Shown here: positions 5,009-5,509 of the stretch, piece by piece
Layout: each line of letters opens with the position of its first letter
Position numbering within the stretch: the stretch's first letter is position 1
NCBI GenBank assembly: GCA_002293295.1
Contig: DBCY01000142.1
Coordinates: forward strand, 31,437-36,945
Direction: 5' to 3'
DNA length: 5,509 nt
Origin: Ruminococcus sp. UBA946
Lineage (GTDB): Bacteria > Bacillota > Clostridia > Oscillospirales > Ruminococcaceae
Made by a program: the position numbers and the translations under genes
Notes under the pieces: generated by a model
The model's input: only the letters and a program-made list of their open reading frames with translations
What the model was told of the DNA's origin: nothing
Databases searched by the model: none

Positions 5009-5431
5009 ATGAAACTCGGAGAAAAAGTATCATATTTGAAGGGGCTTATCGAGGGACTTGATATTAACGAGTCTACAAAGGAGGGAAAGGTTATTTCCCT
5101 TATGGCTGAAATTCTGCAGGAAATCTCGGCTGAGGTTGAGGAGCTTCAGGACCAGATTGATGAAATAGTTGAGGTTGTGGATGTGATTGACGAAGACCTC
5201 GGCGAAGTTGAACGTGATTTTTACGAGGTTGATGAAGACGATTATTGCTGCGGTGATGACGATGACGACGATGATTTCGATTTTGACGACGATGATGAAA
5301 TTTATGAAGTGGTATGCCCTACATGCAAAGACACGATTTGTTTGAATGAAGATATGCTTAATGAAGGTTCTATTGACTGTCCCGGCTGCGGCGAGCTTTT
5401 GGAATTCGATTTTAGTGATAATATAAAGTAA
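5009..5431 (+). CDS. CD1247 N-terminal domain protein with acidic linker and zinc ribbon
   Basis: A 140-residue protein of unknown function, resembling proteins named after Clostridioides difficile CD1247 that commonly follow efp in Clostridia. Residues 1-24 (MKLGEKVSYLKGLIEGLDIN and ESTK) are the recognisable N-terminal signature. Residues about 25-70 form a likely helical, acidic coiled coil (ISAEVEELQDQIDEIVEVVD). A highly acidic linker follows (75-97, with seven Asp in a row at 83-89), then a four-cysteine zinc ribbon: C103-P-T-C106 and C124-P-G-C127. C80 and C81 are extra. ATG 5009 is preferred because AAGGA (4993-4997) lies 11 nt upstream and the family starts at MKLGEKVSYLKG; the in-frame ATG at 4997 overlaps that site. 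The acidic character suggests binding to a basic protein or an RNA-associated role, but nothing here proves it. Confidence 0.85.
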   Translation: MKLGEKVSYLKGLIEGLDINESTKEGKVISLMAEILQEISAEVEELQDQIDEIVEVVDVIDEDLGEVERDFYEVDEDDYCCGDDDDDDDFDFDDDDEIYEVVCPTCKDTICLNEDMLNEGSIDCPGCGELLEFDFSDNIK

Positions 5432-5456
5432 GGTATATTTTAAAACATTAATATAT

Positions 5457-5509
5457 TAGTACCTCATAACAACTAATAATTACGAATAATAAATAAAAAT
5501 CATACCGCC
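5457..5509 (+). repeat. Left part of interspersed MITE-like repeat (copy 4, cut by window end)
   Basis: It begins TA-GTACCTCATAACAACT and runs to CATACCGCC at the last base, the left arm of the family palindrome. It matches the left half of copy 2 (372-425) with few changes: both contain CGAATAATAAA and AAAAATCATACCGCC. It begins 25 nt after the stop codon of the CD1247-like gene, where no separate terminator is visible. The rest should continue beyond the window. Confidence 0.78.

Noticed and set aside
1..5509. CRISPR array
   Set aside because: The repeats are hundreds to thousands of bases apart, vary in orientation and have genes between them rather than short unique spacers.

Overview
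The window looks like chromosomal DNA from a moderately AT-rich Gram-positive anaerobe of the Clostridia, most plausibly Oscillospiraceae/Ruminococcaceae or a relative. This rests on the gene set (bS21, a YqeG-type HAD phosphatase, then AroQ, Xaa-Pro peptidase, EF-P and a CD1247-type zinc-ribbon protein), on strong GGAGG-type ribosome binding sites and on the protein sequences. No species can be named from this window. All eight genes lie on the + strand.

Layout. (1) 1-300: the end of an interspersed repeat, then rpsU (bS21) with a hairpin over its ribosome binding site and a good intrinsic terminator. (2) 301-501: no gene; a repeat-end remnant, a perfect palindrome and a full repeat copy. 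(3) 502-2446: a compact three-gene unit of YqeG-like HAD phosphatase, endonuclease IV-like TIM barrel protein and Fic AMP-transferase; the last two overlap by 7 nt. (4) 2444-2531: an inverted repeat copy that starts inside the fic stop codon and may serve as its terminator. (5) 2573-4134: aroQ (type II 3-dehydroquinase) and an M24 Xaa-Pro aminopeptidase. (6) 4135-4851: a clear sigma-A-type promoter and efp. (7) 5009-5431: a CD1247-like acidic zinc-ribbon protein. (8) 5457-5509: the start of another repeat copy, cut by the window edge.

Most genes are housekeeping: ribosome function (bS21), peptide-bond formation at proline stretches (EF-P), proline peptide turnover (Xaa-Pro peptidase), the shikimate pathway (AroQ) and probably phospholipid synthesis (YqeG). 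The Fic protein is the accessory-looking gene. It has a complete catalytic motif and a C-terminal SYYYE segment resembling the autoinhibitory helix of class III Fic proteins.

The most unusual feature is a family of roughly 90-110 bp AT-rich repeats at nearly every transcription-unit boundary: three copies or part-copies in one orientation, one inverted, and an end remnant. They share a central ATACCGCC palindrome, short GTACC/GGTAC-type terminal inverted repeats and mostly TA flanks, which suggests a miniature transposable element (MITE). One copy carries the same base change in both ends, so its termini still match each other. I recognise no named system for this repeat. No tRNA, rRNA, CRISPR array or transposase gene is visible.
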